DNA of 64,000 nt from Microbispora rosea subsp. aerata. GTDB lineage: Bacteria > Actinomycetota > Actinomycetes > Streptosporangiales > Streptosporangiaceae. The stretch's first letter is position 1, and each line of letters begins with the position of its first letter. Below, piece by piece: positions 17,507 to 27,180 of this stretch. The notes under the pieces were generated by a model that searched no databases, had not been told where the DNA came from, and worked only from the letters and a program-made list of their open reading frames with translations. The position numbers and the translations under genes are program-made. The DNA lies in assembly GCF_014647835.1 (NCBI RefSeq), contig NZ_BMPY01000014.1:1-64000 (forward strand), in the 5' to 3' direction.

Positions 17507-19237
17507 TCAGCGGCCCACGGCGCGCAGGGCGTCGACGATGCCCTTGCCGTAGAAGCCGTTGCCGGCCGGGCCGCCCTCACACGTGTGGGTGTCGGTCACG
17601 GTGGAGCCGCTCGGCAGGATGCGGGTGTAGGTGAACGCGGGCGGGTTCGGGCAGGCCGTCTTGGTGGCCGTGCCCTTGAGGATCGCCTCCACGGTGTCGG
17701 GGTTCAGCGTCAGGCCGCCGTGGACGCGGTCGTGCTTGCCGTACTTGCTGACGATCAGCGCCGCGACGCCGGCCGCGCGCGGCGAGGCCATCGAGGTGCC
17801 CTGCAGGTACTGGTAGTAGGCGCAGACGGAGCCCTTGCAGTCCTTCACGACGTAGTCGACGGTCGGGTCGCCGTTCTCGTCGATCTCGCCGTAGGCGACG
17901 GCGAGGGCCTTCGGGTACGCCGAGAGCGTGGCCTTGCTGAGATCCCTGGTGTTGTCGGGGGTGTCGTAGACGTCGCCGCCGGGGGAGGCCACGTCGACGT
18001 GGCCGTTGCCGTAGCTCGAGTAGTACGCCTTCCGCTTGCTGACGCCGGTCGAGGAGACCGCGATCACGTGCTCGGCCTCGGTCGGCAGCGAGACGCAGGA
18101 CGGGGGGATCGTCCGGGCCCTGGGCGCCTGGCCGGGGAAGCCGGCGAAGTTGGGGCTGCCGTTGTCGGTGTTCGTCTTGGTGTAGTCGATCGCCTGGTTG
18201 CCGGCCGCGGCGACGAGCGTCACCCCGTGCGCGTGGGCGTAGTTGATCGCCCGCTGGGTGGCGGCGATGGCCAGCCGCTGCTGGGCCTGCTCCTCCGGGC
18301 TGTCGGCCGGGTTGTCCACGCAGTTGAACAGCCACGGGTCGATGTAGTAGCTCATGTTGACCACGTCGACGCCGATGTTGGCGGCGTAGGTGAGGGCGTC
18401 CACGGTGGGCTGGAGGAAGAAGTAGCCCGAGTCCTGGCCGGCCCGCAGGTTCACGATCGTCACCTTCGGCGCGACGCCCGCGATGCCCAGCTTGTTGATG
18501 GGCGAGGCGATCGACGAGGCGACGTGGGTGCCGTGGCCGTTCTCGTCCACGTCGTTCGGGTCGAAGCAGGAGCCGTCGGGGTCGCTCTCACAGGGGCCGT
18601 CGACCTCGTCGCCGTTGGCGTCCACCGGGATGTCGACGGTGAAGTTCCGGCTCAGCCTGCGGTCGAAGTTCGGCGCGATGTCGGGGTGCGAGCCGTCGAC
18701 GCCGGTGTCGAGGATGCCGACGAGGACGCGCTTGTCGCCCTGCTCGTACTTGTGGGCCTGGTCCGCGCGGATCTGCTTCATGTCCCACTGCAGATCGGCG
18801 AGCGGCTCGTCCTTGACGCTGCGCCCCCACTTGCGGACGGGGCCGCCCCGGCCCTCCCGCTCGATGGCCTGGTTCTTGGCCGCCTGCGCCACCGCCTTCC
18901 GCGCGGCGGCGGACGCCTTCGCGTTGTCGGGCGCCTTGCCGATCGCCTGGTTGCGGGCGACCCCTTCGATGGCCGCGGCGCCCCGCAGGGCGTCCGCGAA
19001 GCCGGGGTTGGTGGTGCTGACCGTGGCCAGGCCGACCTCGGTGTTCACCTTGACGACACTGCCGCCTGCCGCTTCTATCGCCTTCTGGGCGTCCGCCGCG
19101 TTCGCGCCTTCCTTGTACAGAACCACGTACTCCGCCGGGGTTTCCGACGCGGCGGCCGCGGGCACTGCCTGCGCGGGTGCGGCGAGGGTCGCCGCCACCA
19201 TCGCCGCGCTCGCGGCGACGACTGTCAAGCGCTTCAC
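17507..19237 (-). CDS. secreted S8 family subtilisin-like protease
   Basis: A 576-aa preproenzyme. A signal peptide (MKRLTVVAASAAMVAATLAAPAQA) precedes an I9-type inhibitory propeptide (AEYVVLYKEGANAADAQ). The peptidase domain carries the complete triad: Asp177 in ILDTGVDGSHP, His238 in GHGTHVASS and Ser482 in GTSMASPRAAGVA. The GTG start at 19237 is chosen because GGAGG lies just upstream and the signal peptide begins there. Cys-containing loops near the C-terminus suggest disulfides. Probably degrades extracellular protein. Divergent from the mutase gene. Confidence 0.92.
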   Translation of the reverse strand: MKRLTVVAASAAMVAATLAAPAQAVPAAAASETPAEYVVLYKEGANAADAQKAIEAAGGSVVKVNTEVGLATVSTTNPGFADALRGAAAIEGVARNQAIGKAPDNAKASAAARKAVAQAAKNQAIEREGRGGPVRKWGRSVKDEPLADLQWDMKQIRADQAHKYEQGDKRVLVGILDTGVDGSHPDIAPNFDRRLSRNFTVDIPVDANGDEVDGPCESDPDGSCFDPNDVDENGHGTHVASSIASPINKLGIAGVAPKVTIVNLRAGQDSGYFFLQPTVDALTYAANIGVDVVNMSYYIDPWLFNCVDNPADSPEEQAQQRLAIAATQRAINYAHAHGVTLVAAAGNQAIDYTKTNTDNGSPNFAGFPGQAPRARTIPPSCVSLPTEAEHVIAVSSTGVSKRKAYYSSYGNGHVDVASPGGDVYDTPDNTRDLSKATLSAYPKALAVAYGEIDENGDPTVDYVVKDCKGSVCAYYQYLQGTSMASPRAAGVAALIVSKYGKHDRVHGGLTLNPDTVEAILKGTATKTACPNPPAFTYTRILPSGSTVTDTHTCEGGPAGNGFYGKGIVDALRAVGR

Positions 19238-19386
19238 ATCCACCTCCGTGTGGACTTCAAGGGCGCTGACAATCGTTGAAGATTTTTTGGCTCTGTCCAA
19301 GATCCGTAAGAATTCGCGACCAACGTGTGACATGACGGCTATGGAGGCGGCTGGTCAACAGGGGGGCCGGCGGTGGCCGGATTTAA

Positions 19387-19398
19387 TAGGACGTCCTA
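19387..19398. promoter_or_regulatory. 12-bp palindrome upstream of mutase gene
   Basis: Perfect palindrome TAGGACGTCCTA, 36 bases before the mutase start and embedded in an AT-rich patch (TTTAAT before, TAGTAT after) that could form the core promoter. It is a good candidate repressor site; the binding protein is unknown. Confidence 0.4.
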
Positions 19399-19434
19399 GT
19401 ATCTTCTCGCGGAGTGAGACGCGGGGAGGGACGC

Positions 19435-21117
19435 ATGGAGCCGGACGCGACGAGCGCAGAGGCCATCGAGGCGGGCAGGGCCAGGTGGCAGGCACGGTAT
19501 GACGCCGCTTTCAAACGGGACCGTGAGTTCCGCACCCTGTCGGGGCTGGAGGTGGACCCGGTCTACGGGCCGCCCGGAGACGACCCCAGGTTCGCGCGCA
19601 TCGGCTGGCCGGGGGAGTTCCCGTTCACCCGCGGCCTGTACGCGACCGGCTACCGCGGCCGGCCCTGGACGATCCGGCAGTTCGCCGGGTTCGGCAACGC
19701 GCGGCAGACCAACGAGCGCTACAAGATGATCCTCGGCGCCGGAGGCGGCGGCCTGTCGGTGGCCTTCGACATGCCGACGCTGATGGGCCGAGACTCCGAC
19801 GACCCCCGCTCGCTCGGCGAGGTGGGCCACTGCGGCGTGGCGATCGACTCGGCCCTCGACATGGACCTGCTGTTCGACGGCATCCCGCTCGGCGAGGTCA
19901 CCACGTCCATGACCATCAGCGGGCCCGCCGTACCGATCTTCTGCATGTACGTGGTCGCGGCCGAGCGGCAGGGCGTGCCGGTGGGGAAGCTGAACGGCAC
20001 GCTCCAGACGGACATCTTCAAGGAGTACATCGCGCAGAAGGAGTGGCTGTTCGCCCCCGAGCCGCACCTGCGGCTCATCGGCGACCTCATGGAGTTCTGC
20101 GCCGCCGAGATCCCCGCGTACAAGCCGCTGTCGGTGTCGGGCTACCACATCCGCGAGGCCGGGGCCACGGCCGCGCAGGAGCTGGCCTTCACGCTCGCCG
20201 ACGGGTTCGGCTACGTCGAGCTCGGCCTGTCGCGCGGGCTCGACGTGGACGTGTTCGCGCCGGGCCTGTCGTTCTTCTTCGACGCGCACATCGACTTCTT
20301 CGAGGAGATCGCGAAGTTCCGCGCCGCGCGGCGCATCTGGGCCCGCTGGATGCGCGACGTGTACGGCGCGCGCACCGAGAAGGCGCAGTGGCTGCGCTTC
20401 CACACCCAGACGGCGGGGGTGTCGCTGACCGCGCAGCAGCCGGACAACAACATCGTCCGCACCGCGATCGAGGCGCTGGCGGCCGTGCTCGGCGGCACCA
20501 ACTCGCTGCACACCAACGCGCTGGACGAGGTGCTGGCGCTGCCGTCGGAGAAGGCCGCCGAGATCGCGCTGCGCACCCAGCAAGTGATCATGGAGGAGAC
20601 GGAGGTCGTCAACGTCGTCGACCCGCTGGGCGGCTCCTGGTACGTCGAGGCGCTGACCGACCGGCTGGAGGCCGAGGCCGAGAAGATCTTCGCGAAGATC
20701 AAGGAGATGGGCGGCGACGGCACGATGACCTCCGGCATCCTGCGGGGCATCGAGGACGGCTGGTTCACCTCGGAGATCGCCGAGTCGGCCTTCGACTACC
20801 AGCGCAAGCTGGAGAAGGGCGAAAAGCGGATCGTCGGCGTGAACTGCCACACCGCGACCGTCGAGCAGCCGCTGGAGATCCTGCGCATCAGCCACGAGGT
20901 CGAGCTCGAGCAGCGCAGGGTGCTGGCCGAGCGGCGCGCGGCGCGGGACGGCAAGGCCGTCGAGGCCGCGCTGGCCGCCCTGCGGGCCGCGGCCAAGGGC
21001 GACGACAACATGATCCCGCCCATGCTGGAGGCCGTACGGGCCGAGGCCACGCTGGGCGAGATCTGCGACCTCCTGCGCGAGGAGTGGGGCACCTACTCCG
21101 AGCCCGCCGCCTTCTGA
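19435..21117 (+). CDS. icmA: isobutyryl-CoA mutase large subunit (IcmA-like)
   Basis: A 560-aa B12-dependent acyl-CoA mutase catalytic subunit, without the C-terminal DxHxxG cobalamin domain. It therefore needs a separate small subunit, which is not in this window. Two residues argue for isobutyryl- rather than methylmalonyl-CoA: Phe83 in TIRQF and Gln201 in EYIAQKEW. They correspond to IcmA Phe80 and Gln198, where methylmalonyl-CoA mutase has Tyr and Arg. The reaction interconverts isobutyryl-CoA and n-butyryl-CoA. The ATG at 19435 is chosen over an upstream GTG because GGGAGGG precedes it by four bases. Confidence 0.85.
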   Translation: MEPDATSAEAIEAGRARWQARYDAAFKRDREFRTLSGLEVDPVYGPPGDDPRFARIGWPGEFPFTRGLYATGYRGRPWTIRQFAGFGNARQTNERYKMILGAGGGGLSVAFDMPTLMGRDSDDPRSLGEVGHCGVAIDSALDMDLLFDGIPLGEVTTSMTISGPAVPIFCMYVVAAERQGVPVGKLNGTLQTDIFKEYIAQKEWLFAPEPHLRLIGDLMEFCAAEIPAYKPLSVSGYHIREAGATAAQELAFTLADGFGYVELGLSRGLDVDVFAPGLSFFFDAHIDFFEEIAKFRAARRIWARWMRDVYGARTEKAQWLRFHTQTAGVSLTAQQPDNNIVRTAIEALAAVLGGTNSLHTNALDEVLALPSEKAAEIALRTQQVIMEETEVVNVVDPLGGSWYVEALTDRLEAEAEKIFAKIKEMGGDGTMTSGILRGIEDGWFTSEIAESAFDYQRKLEKGEKRIVGVNCHTATVEQPLEILRISHEVELEQRRVLAERRAARDGKAVEAALAALRAAAKGDDNMIPPMLEAVRAEATLGEICDLLREEWGTYSEPAAF

Positions 21118-21438
21118 CAGTGATGATGTAGTTGAGCACCTCCCGTCAGGGCTTGACCCGGCTTCTCATCGACCTCGGGTCTTGAACGCGATCTGCCGGT
21201 CCTGGTCGGGAGGTGCTCACGGCGCACTCACTGGACGTGGCGTTGTGACTTCGGGAGGTGCTCGGACGTTCCCGGAACGGCCTTCGCCCCGGCGTCCCGG
21301 GAGCGCTCCGGCCGTACGTCTCGGGAGCGGGCTCGGGCCTGACCGCCCCCGCAGGCCCGTGCGCGCCGCCGGGGTCCGGCCCGGCGGCCGGGAAGCGGTC
21401 AGGACATGAAGTGGTCGAGGGCCCGGCCCGGCCGCTCG
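21118..21438. other. intergenic, no gene seen
   Basis: Gap between convergent mutase and decarboxylase genes. It holds only the 12-base repeat family described separately. Confidence 0.5.
21134..21263. repeat. three copies of a 12-base repeat, one inverted
   Basis: GAGCACCTCCCG at 21134-21145 and its reverse complement at 21207-21218 and 21252-21263. The first two could pair as a long-loop hairpin and act as a terminator between convergent genes; the third copy is unexplained. Confidence 0.75.
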
Positions 21439-22821
21439 TCAGAGGCCGCCGATGCGGTCGAGGAGGGCTTCGAGGGTCTTGTCGTCGGTGGCCGGGGCGA
21501 TGACCGTCACCCGCAGGTGGCGTACGCCGCCGATCTCGGCCGAGGTCAGGTGGAAGGAGCCCTCCTCCAGCAGGGTCTCGCGGATCGCGGCCTGGTCGCC
21601 GTCGCCGTAGCGGAAGCAGACGATGTTGCTCTCCGGCTCGTACGGGCAGTGGAACCCGGGCCGCTCACGGGCCAGTTCCCAGAAGCGGTGCGCGGTGGCG
21701 TACCGCGCCGCCACGTGCTCGCCGAGGCCCCGCTCGCCCCGCCAGGCCAGGTTGAGGAACACCTTCATCCCGAGCGCGGCCTTGGAGCACTCCACGGTCC
21801 TGCCGATCAGGTCGAACCCCTGGTCGCCGTAGAACAGGTAGCTGGCCTGCTGCCGGAACGCGGCGTCCAGGTCGCCCTCGCGCCGGACGAGCACGGCGGC
21901 CGCGAGGCCGGAGGTGCGCAGCATCTTGTGCGCGTCCCAGATCACGGAATCGGCCAGTTCGACGCCGTCGAGCAGGTGGCGGTGCTCCTCGCTGAGCAGC
22001 GCCGACGCTCCGTGTGCGCCGTCCACATGGAACCACAGGCCGTGCTCGGCGCAGAACTCGCCGATCGGCCGCAGGTCGTCGTACAGGCCGGTGCCGGTGG
22101 CGCACGCGGCGGCGACCAGGGCCATCGGCCGGCGGCCGGCACGCCGCGCCCGATCGAGGCCCTCGGGCAGCCTGGCCACGTCGATCCTGCCCAGATCGTC
22201 CACGTCGAGCGGCACGACGGCGCGCTCGCCGAGGCCGAGGATCGCCGCGGACCGCATGATCGAATAGTGCGCGGACGGCGGTGCGAGGACGGCGAGATCG
22301 GCGGGCACGCCCTCGGTCCACGCGTCCGGGGCGGCGGCGGCCCGCGCGGCGAGCAGCGCGGTCAGGTTGGCCAGCGACCCGCCGTGGGTGAGCACCCCGC
22401 CGCCCTCGGGGAAGCCGACCTTGCCGAGCATCCAGCGCAGCACCTCGAACTCGACGGTCGCCGCCGCGGCCCCCATCTCGTAGATCGCCATGGGGTTGTT
22501 GATCGCGCCGTGGACGAAGTCGGCCAGCGCGGCGGGGAAGTCGGGCGCGGCCGTCTGATGGGCGAGATAGGCCGGGTGGTGCAGCCGGGTGCCCTCCTGG
22601 AGATAGGCGCCGAGCCACTCCCGGTAGCTCTCCGGGGTCATGCCGCCCTCCCGGATCCAGCGGGCGAGTTCGAGCCGCGCGGCCAGCTCCCCGGGCGGCC
22701 TGCGGCGGATCACCGGCGTCTCCGCGTCCTGGCTCTCCCGTACGTACGCGGCGAGCCCGCGCACGGTCACCTCGGCAGCGTGGACGAATTCGTCGATGTC
22801 CCAGGTGTGGTTCGAGGTCAT
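21439..22821 (-). CDS. PLP-dependent group II amino-acid decarboxylase
   Basis: A 460-aa pyridoxal-phosphate enzyme of the aromatic-amino-acid/glutamate/diaminobutyrate decarboxylase group. The cofactor-binding His region is ALLAARAAA...APPSAHYSIMRSA, the Asp-x-Ala is in WFHVDGAHGASAL, and the Schiff-base Lys is in SVIWDAHKMLRTSG. The C-terminal domain is complete. The substrate cannot be set from motifs alone. The ATG at 22821 is preferred since the open frame upstream is non-coding. It is divergent from an Lrp/AsnC regulator only 66 bp away, which probably controls it. Confidence 0.85.
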   Translation of the reverse strand: MTSNHTWDIDEFVHAAEVTVRGLAAYVRESQDAETPVIRRRPPGELAARLELARWIREGGMTPESYREWLGAYLQEGTRLHHPAYLAHQTAAPDFPAALADFVHGAINNPMAIYEMGAAAATVEFEVLRWMLGKVGFPEGGGVLTHGGSLANLTALLAARAAAAPDAWTEGVPADLAVLAPPSAHYSIMRSAAILGLGERAVVPLDVDDLGRIDVARLPEGLDRARRAGRRPMALVAAACATGTGLYDDLRPIGEFCAEHGLWFHVDGAHGASALLSEEHRHLLDGVELADSVIWDAHKMLRTSGLAAAVLVRREGDLDAAFRQQASYLFYGDQGFDLIGRTVECSKAALGMKVFLNLAWRGERGLGEHVAARYATAHRFWELARERPGFHCPYEPESNIVCFRYGDGDQAAIRETLLEEGSFHLTSAEIGGVRHLRVTVIAPATDDKTLEALLDRIGGL

Positions 22822-22829
22822 GCCGAAAT

Positions 22830-22859
22830 GATGGCTGTATCGGATGCTTGACTGCCATC
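22830..22859. promoter_or_regulatory. short dyad in decarboxylase/Lrp divergent promoter
   Basis: GATGGC (22830-22835) and GCCATC (22854-22859) form an interrupted dyad centred in the 66-bp divergent gap, where an Lrp-type regulator would be expected to bind. The arms are short, so this is only a candidate. Confidence 0.25.
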
Positions 22860-22887
22860 TGGGCCGAATCGAGGAAGGAAACAGCGC

Positions 22888-23355
22888 GTGCCCGCCGAAC
22901 TGGATTCGATCGACAGGAAGATCCTCGAGCTGTTGCAGAAGGACGCGCGGCTGCCCAACAAGGATCTCGCCGAGCGCGTCGGCGTCGCCCCCTCCACCGC
23001 GCTCGAACGCGTACGGTCGCTGCGCCGGCGCGGGCTGATCACGGCCTTCCGCGCGGAGGTCGACACCAAGGCGCTCGGACGGCCGCTGGAGGCGCTGCTG
23101 GCGCTGCGCGTGCGGCCACACACGAGCCAGCTCGTGGACCCGCTGCGGGCGTTCGTGCTCGGGCTTCCCGAGACGATCGCGCTGTTCCACGTGGCCGGCC
23201 CGCAGGACTTCCTGGTGCACGTCGCGGTGCCCGACGCCGACCACCTGCACCGCCTGATCCTGGAGCGCTTCCTGGTCCGGCCGGAGATCGTCCACCTGGA
23301 GACCACGCTGATCTTCCGCACCGAACACCAACGGGTCCAAGGCCCGGTGACCTAG
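22888..23355 (+). CDS. Lrp/AsnC family regulator
   Basis: A 155-aa feast/famine regulator. The N-terminal HTH (LDSIDRKILELLQKDARLPNKDLAERVGVAPSTALERVRSL, described in parts) covers residues 4-50. The C-terminal RAM/ligand domain begins at about 65 (LLALRVRPHTSQLVD). Such proteins sense amino acids. The GTG start at 22888 has AGGAAGG upstream. Its divergent arrangement with the amino-acid decarboxylase gene suggests that it senses the decarboxylase substrate and regulates that gene (inference). Confidence 0.9.
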   Translation: MPAELDSIDRKILELLQKDARLPNKDLAERVGVAPSTALERVRSLRRRGLITAFRAEVDTKALGRPLEALLALRVRPHTSQLVDPLRAFVLGLPETIALFHVAGPQDFLVHVAVPDADHLHRLILERFLVRPEIVHLETTLIFRTEHQRVQGPVT

Positions 23356-23547
23356 CGGAACGCCCGCGGCGTCTCGCGCTCGCCGGCGATCACGGGTGGG
23401 CCGACGCGTCGCGCGGCCATTTTTCGCTCTTTCCGCGGTCCGATAGTGCGTGGTCAACCATACGGCGACCTCCGGATCGCTCCGATCACCGGACGAACCC
23501 GCCGGGGCGGCACGGATCACGCGGGCGCGTACGGCAGGATTGGGGTT

Positions 23548-24459
23548 ATGGCAGCGGAGTTCTCTCGACCTGGATCGCTCTACGGCGCCGTGGACCTCGG
23601 CGCGCGCAAGCAGGCACTCGAGGCGCAGGCGCGGCGTGAGGCCGCCGGGCAGTCCGGCGCATCGGCGGACGTCATCGAGGTGACCTCGGCCACCTTCAAC
23701 ACCGACGTGGTGGAGCGCTCGCTGAGCGTTCCCGTGATCGTCGAGGCGACGGTGCGCAGGGCCGAGCAGGTCCAGCAGTTCAGCGGCGTGTTGGAGAAGC
23801 TGGCCGCGGAGGCGGCGGGCGCGTGGGTGCTGGCCAGGGTGGACGTGGAGGCTGACCCGCAGCTCGCCCAGGCGCTGCGGATGCGCGCCGTGCCCACCGT
23901 CTACCTCGCCTTCCAGGGGCAGCTCATGCCCCTGTTCGAGGGGCCGCTGCCGGAGGCGCAGCTCCGTCAGGCGCTGGCGCAGGTGTTCGAGCAGCTCGGT
24001 GTGGAGCTGGCCGCGCCGGGCGGGGGACAGCCCGCCGAGCCGCCGGTCGACCCGGAGCTCCTGGCCGCCGAGCAGGCTGTGGAGAAGGGCGACCTGGACG
24101 CCGCGGCCGCCGCGTACGAGCGCCTGCTCGCGAAGTCGCCGTCGGACGAGAACGCGAAGATCGGCCTGGCGGGGGTCGGGCTGCTGCGGCGCACCCAGGA
24201 CCTCGACCCGGCCGACGTGCTGCGCCGGGCCGCCGACGACGCCGACGACCTGGACCTGCAGATTCAGGCCGCCGACGTGGAGATGGTGAGCGGCCAGGTG
24301 GACCAGGCGTTCGACCGGCTCGTCGCGCTCGTGCGGCGCACCAAGGGCGCCGACAGGGACAAGGCGCGGGTCCACCTGCTGGGGCTGTTCGACACGCTGC
24401 CCTCCGGCGACGCCTCGGTGTCGCGCGCGCGCCGGGCCCTCGCCAGCGCGCTCTTCTGA
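23548..24459 (+). CDS. thioredoxin-fold/TPR protein (YbbN/CnoX-like)
   Basis: A 303-aa cytosolic protein. A thioredoxin-fold domain covers about residues 40-155, including SVPVIVEATV and the cis-Pro loop RAVPTVYLAFQGQL. A tetratricopeptide-like helical region follows at 165-303 (LLAAEQAVEKGDLDAAAAAYERLL). The usual active-site CXXC is absent: the position reads VEATVRRAEQVQQF with no Cys. It is therefore not a redox enzyme and more likely a holdase or co-chaperone, as proposed for the YbbN/CnoX group. The ATG at 23548 is the first with family similarity. Confidence 0.85.
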   Translation: MAAEFSRPGSLYGAVDLGARKQALEAQARREAAGQSGASADVIEVTSATFNTDVVERSLSVPVIVEATVRRAEQVQQFSGVLEKLAAEAAGAWVLARVDVEADPQLAQALRMRAVPTVYLAFQGQLMPLFEGPLPEAQLRQALAQVFEQLGVELAAPGGGQPAEPPVDPELLAAEQAVEKGDLDAAAAAYERLLAKSPSDENAKIGLAGVGLLRRTQDLDPADVLRRAADDADDLDLQIQAADVEMVSGQVDQAFDRLVALVRRTKGADRDKARVHLLGLFDTLPSGDASVSRARRALASALF

Positions 24460-24985
24460 CTCTTCCGGCCCGCGCCCGCCCCGGCCCCCGCAGGGTGCGG
24501 CGGCGCGGGCGGGCCCGCCCGCGCGCGAACGGTACGCGAGCGGGGCGCGCGGGGCTTTGCGGTGTGCGGGCAGGGCTGGGTGGGGCGCGGCGGCGCGCGG
24601 GTCGTACGCGACCCGTGGCCCGTGCATGGCGGTGGCCGGGCCCGACGCGTGGCTTGACCGTGTGGCCTGAGCATGGCTTGTGGCTTGGGCACGCGGTGAG
24701 CGCGGCTGTGGCGTGCGCGCGCCCGGCGGCTCGGGTGTGGCAGGCGGCCTTAGACGTGAGGCTGGAGTGAGCCTTGGGCGCTGGAGTGAGACGCGTGACT
24801 GTGGCGCGGAGTGTGGCGTAAAGCACGGACCCGGGCTGAAACACCCGGCCGGGGATGGCACGATGGATAGCACCCATGAGCCGTCCAGCCGGATGCGCTA
24901 GCGCGGCCGCCACGCGGAGGCCGCGCCACATTGGAGCAACCGCGCGAGCACGGCCAGGCAACACCCCGCAAAGGAGCGGATAGAC
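24460..24985. other. 526-bp intergenic region
   Basis: No gene supported. The central part is unusually G/T-skewed on this strand with degenerate GTGGCYTG-type strings. An 11-base direct repeat GCTGGAGTGAG occurs at 24761 and 24780. The malic enzyme promoter presumably lies near 24850-24960. Confidence 0.5.
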
Positions 24986-26395
<1,410 letters not shown>

Positions 26396-26502
26396 ACCGC
26401 GGGGTTTCGCGGAAAGTGATGTCCCGGGCACGCCGAGTAATATGACGCGGCAAACCGGGGTCGGCGTACCCGAATCCGCAATCCTCCCTCATGATGGGAT
26501 GT

Positions 26503-27078
26503 ATGGCGGAAGCGATCTACGTCGGCGGGTTGCTTGTAGCGACGCCACTGCTCGACGACCCCAACTTCCGGCGTAGCGTGGTGCTCGTCTTGGAGCACGA
26601 CGAGGACGGCGGCACTTTGGGCGTGGTGCTCAACCGGCCCAGCGATATCGCCGTGACCCAGGTCTTACCTAGCTGGGACGCCCTGGTCACGGGTCCACCG
26701 GTGTTGTTCGAGGGCGGGCCGGTGCAGACGGACAGCGCGCTCGCGCTGGCCGTCGTGCTCAGCGGCGAGGAGCCGCTCGGCTGGCGCCGGTTGCAGGGCA
26801 AGGCGGCGGTCTCGCGCCTCGGCACGGTGGACCTCGACGCGCCCCCGGAGATCCTGGCGGGGGAGATCTCCCAGATGCGGATCTTCGCCGGCTACGCGGG
26901 CTGGACCGCGGGGCAGCTCGAAAACGAGCTGCAGGAGGGCGCCTGGTACGTCGTGGACTCCGAGCCGGGGGACACCTTCCACCCCAACCCGGCCACGCTG
27001 TGGCGCACCGTGCTGCGCAGGCAGAAGGGGGATCTCGCGCTCGTCGCCACCTTCCCCGACGATCCCCTGCTCAACTGA
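26503..27078 (+). CDS. YqgE/AlgH family protein
   Basis: A 191-aa protein of the widespread YqgE/AlgH (UPF0301) family. It shows LLVATPLLDDPNFRRSVVLVLEHDEDGG early, NRPSD, and the conserved GGPVQTD and FAGYAGW motifs, with WYVVDSEPGDTF near the end. Biochemical function is unresolved. ATGs at 26491 and 26494 are in frame; the third, 26503, fits the usual N-terminus best. Transcribed alone, with a strong hairpin before the convergent mannanase gene. Confidence 0.9.
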   Translation: MAEAIYVGGLLVATPLLDDPNFRRSVVLVLEHDEDGGTLGVVLNRPSDIAVTQVLPSWDALVTGPPVLFEGGPVQTDSALALAVVLSGEEPLGWRRLQGKAAVSRLGTVDLDAPPEILAGEISQMRIFAGYAGWTAGQLENELQEGAWYVVDSEPGDTFHPNPATLWRTVLRRQKGDLALVATFPDDPLLN

Positions 27079-27120
27079 ATCCCCCGCACGCCCCGCCCGC
27101 GCCGCGTGGTGACACGCGGA

Positions 27121-27147
27121 GGCCGGGCGCGGCGAGCGCGCCCGGCC
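27121..27147. terminator. bidirectional hairpin terminator
   Basis: Perfect 11-bp stem GGCCGGGCGCG / CGCGCCCGGCC with a 5-base loop, between convergent yqgE and mannanase genes. Confidence 0.7.
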
Positions 27148-27180
27148 GTGGATCGCGGCCGGCGAATGATCAGCCGTGTC

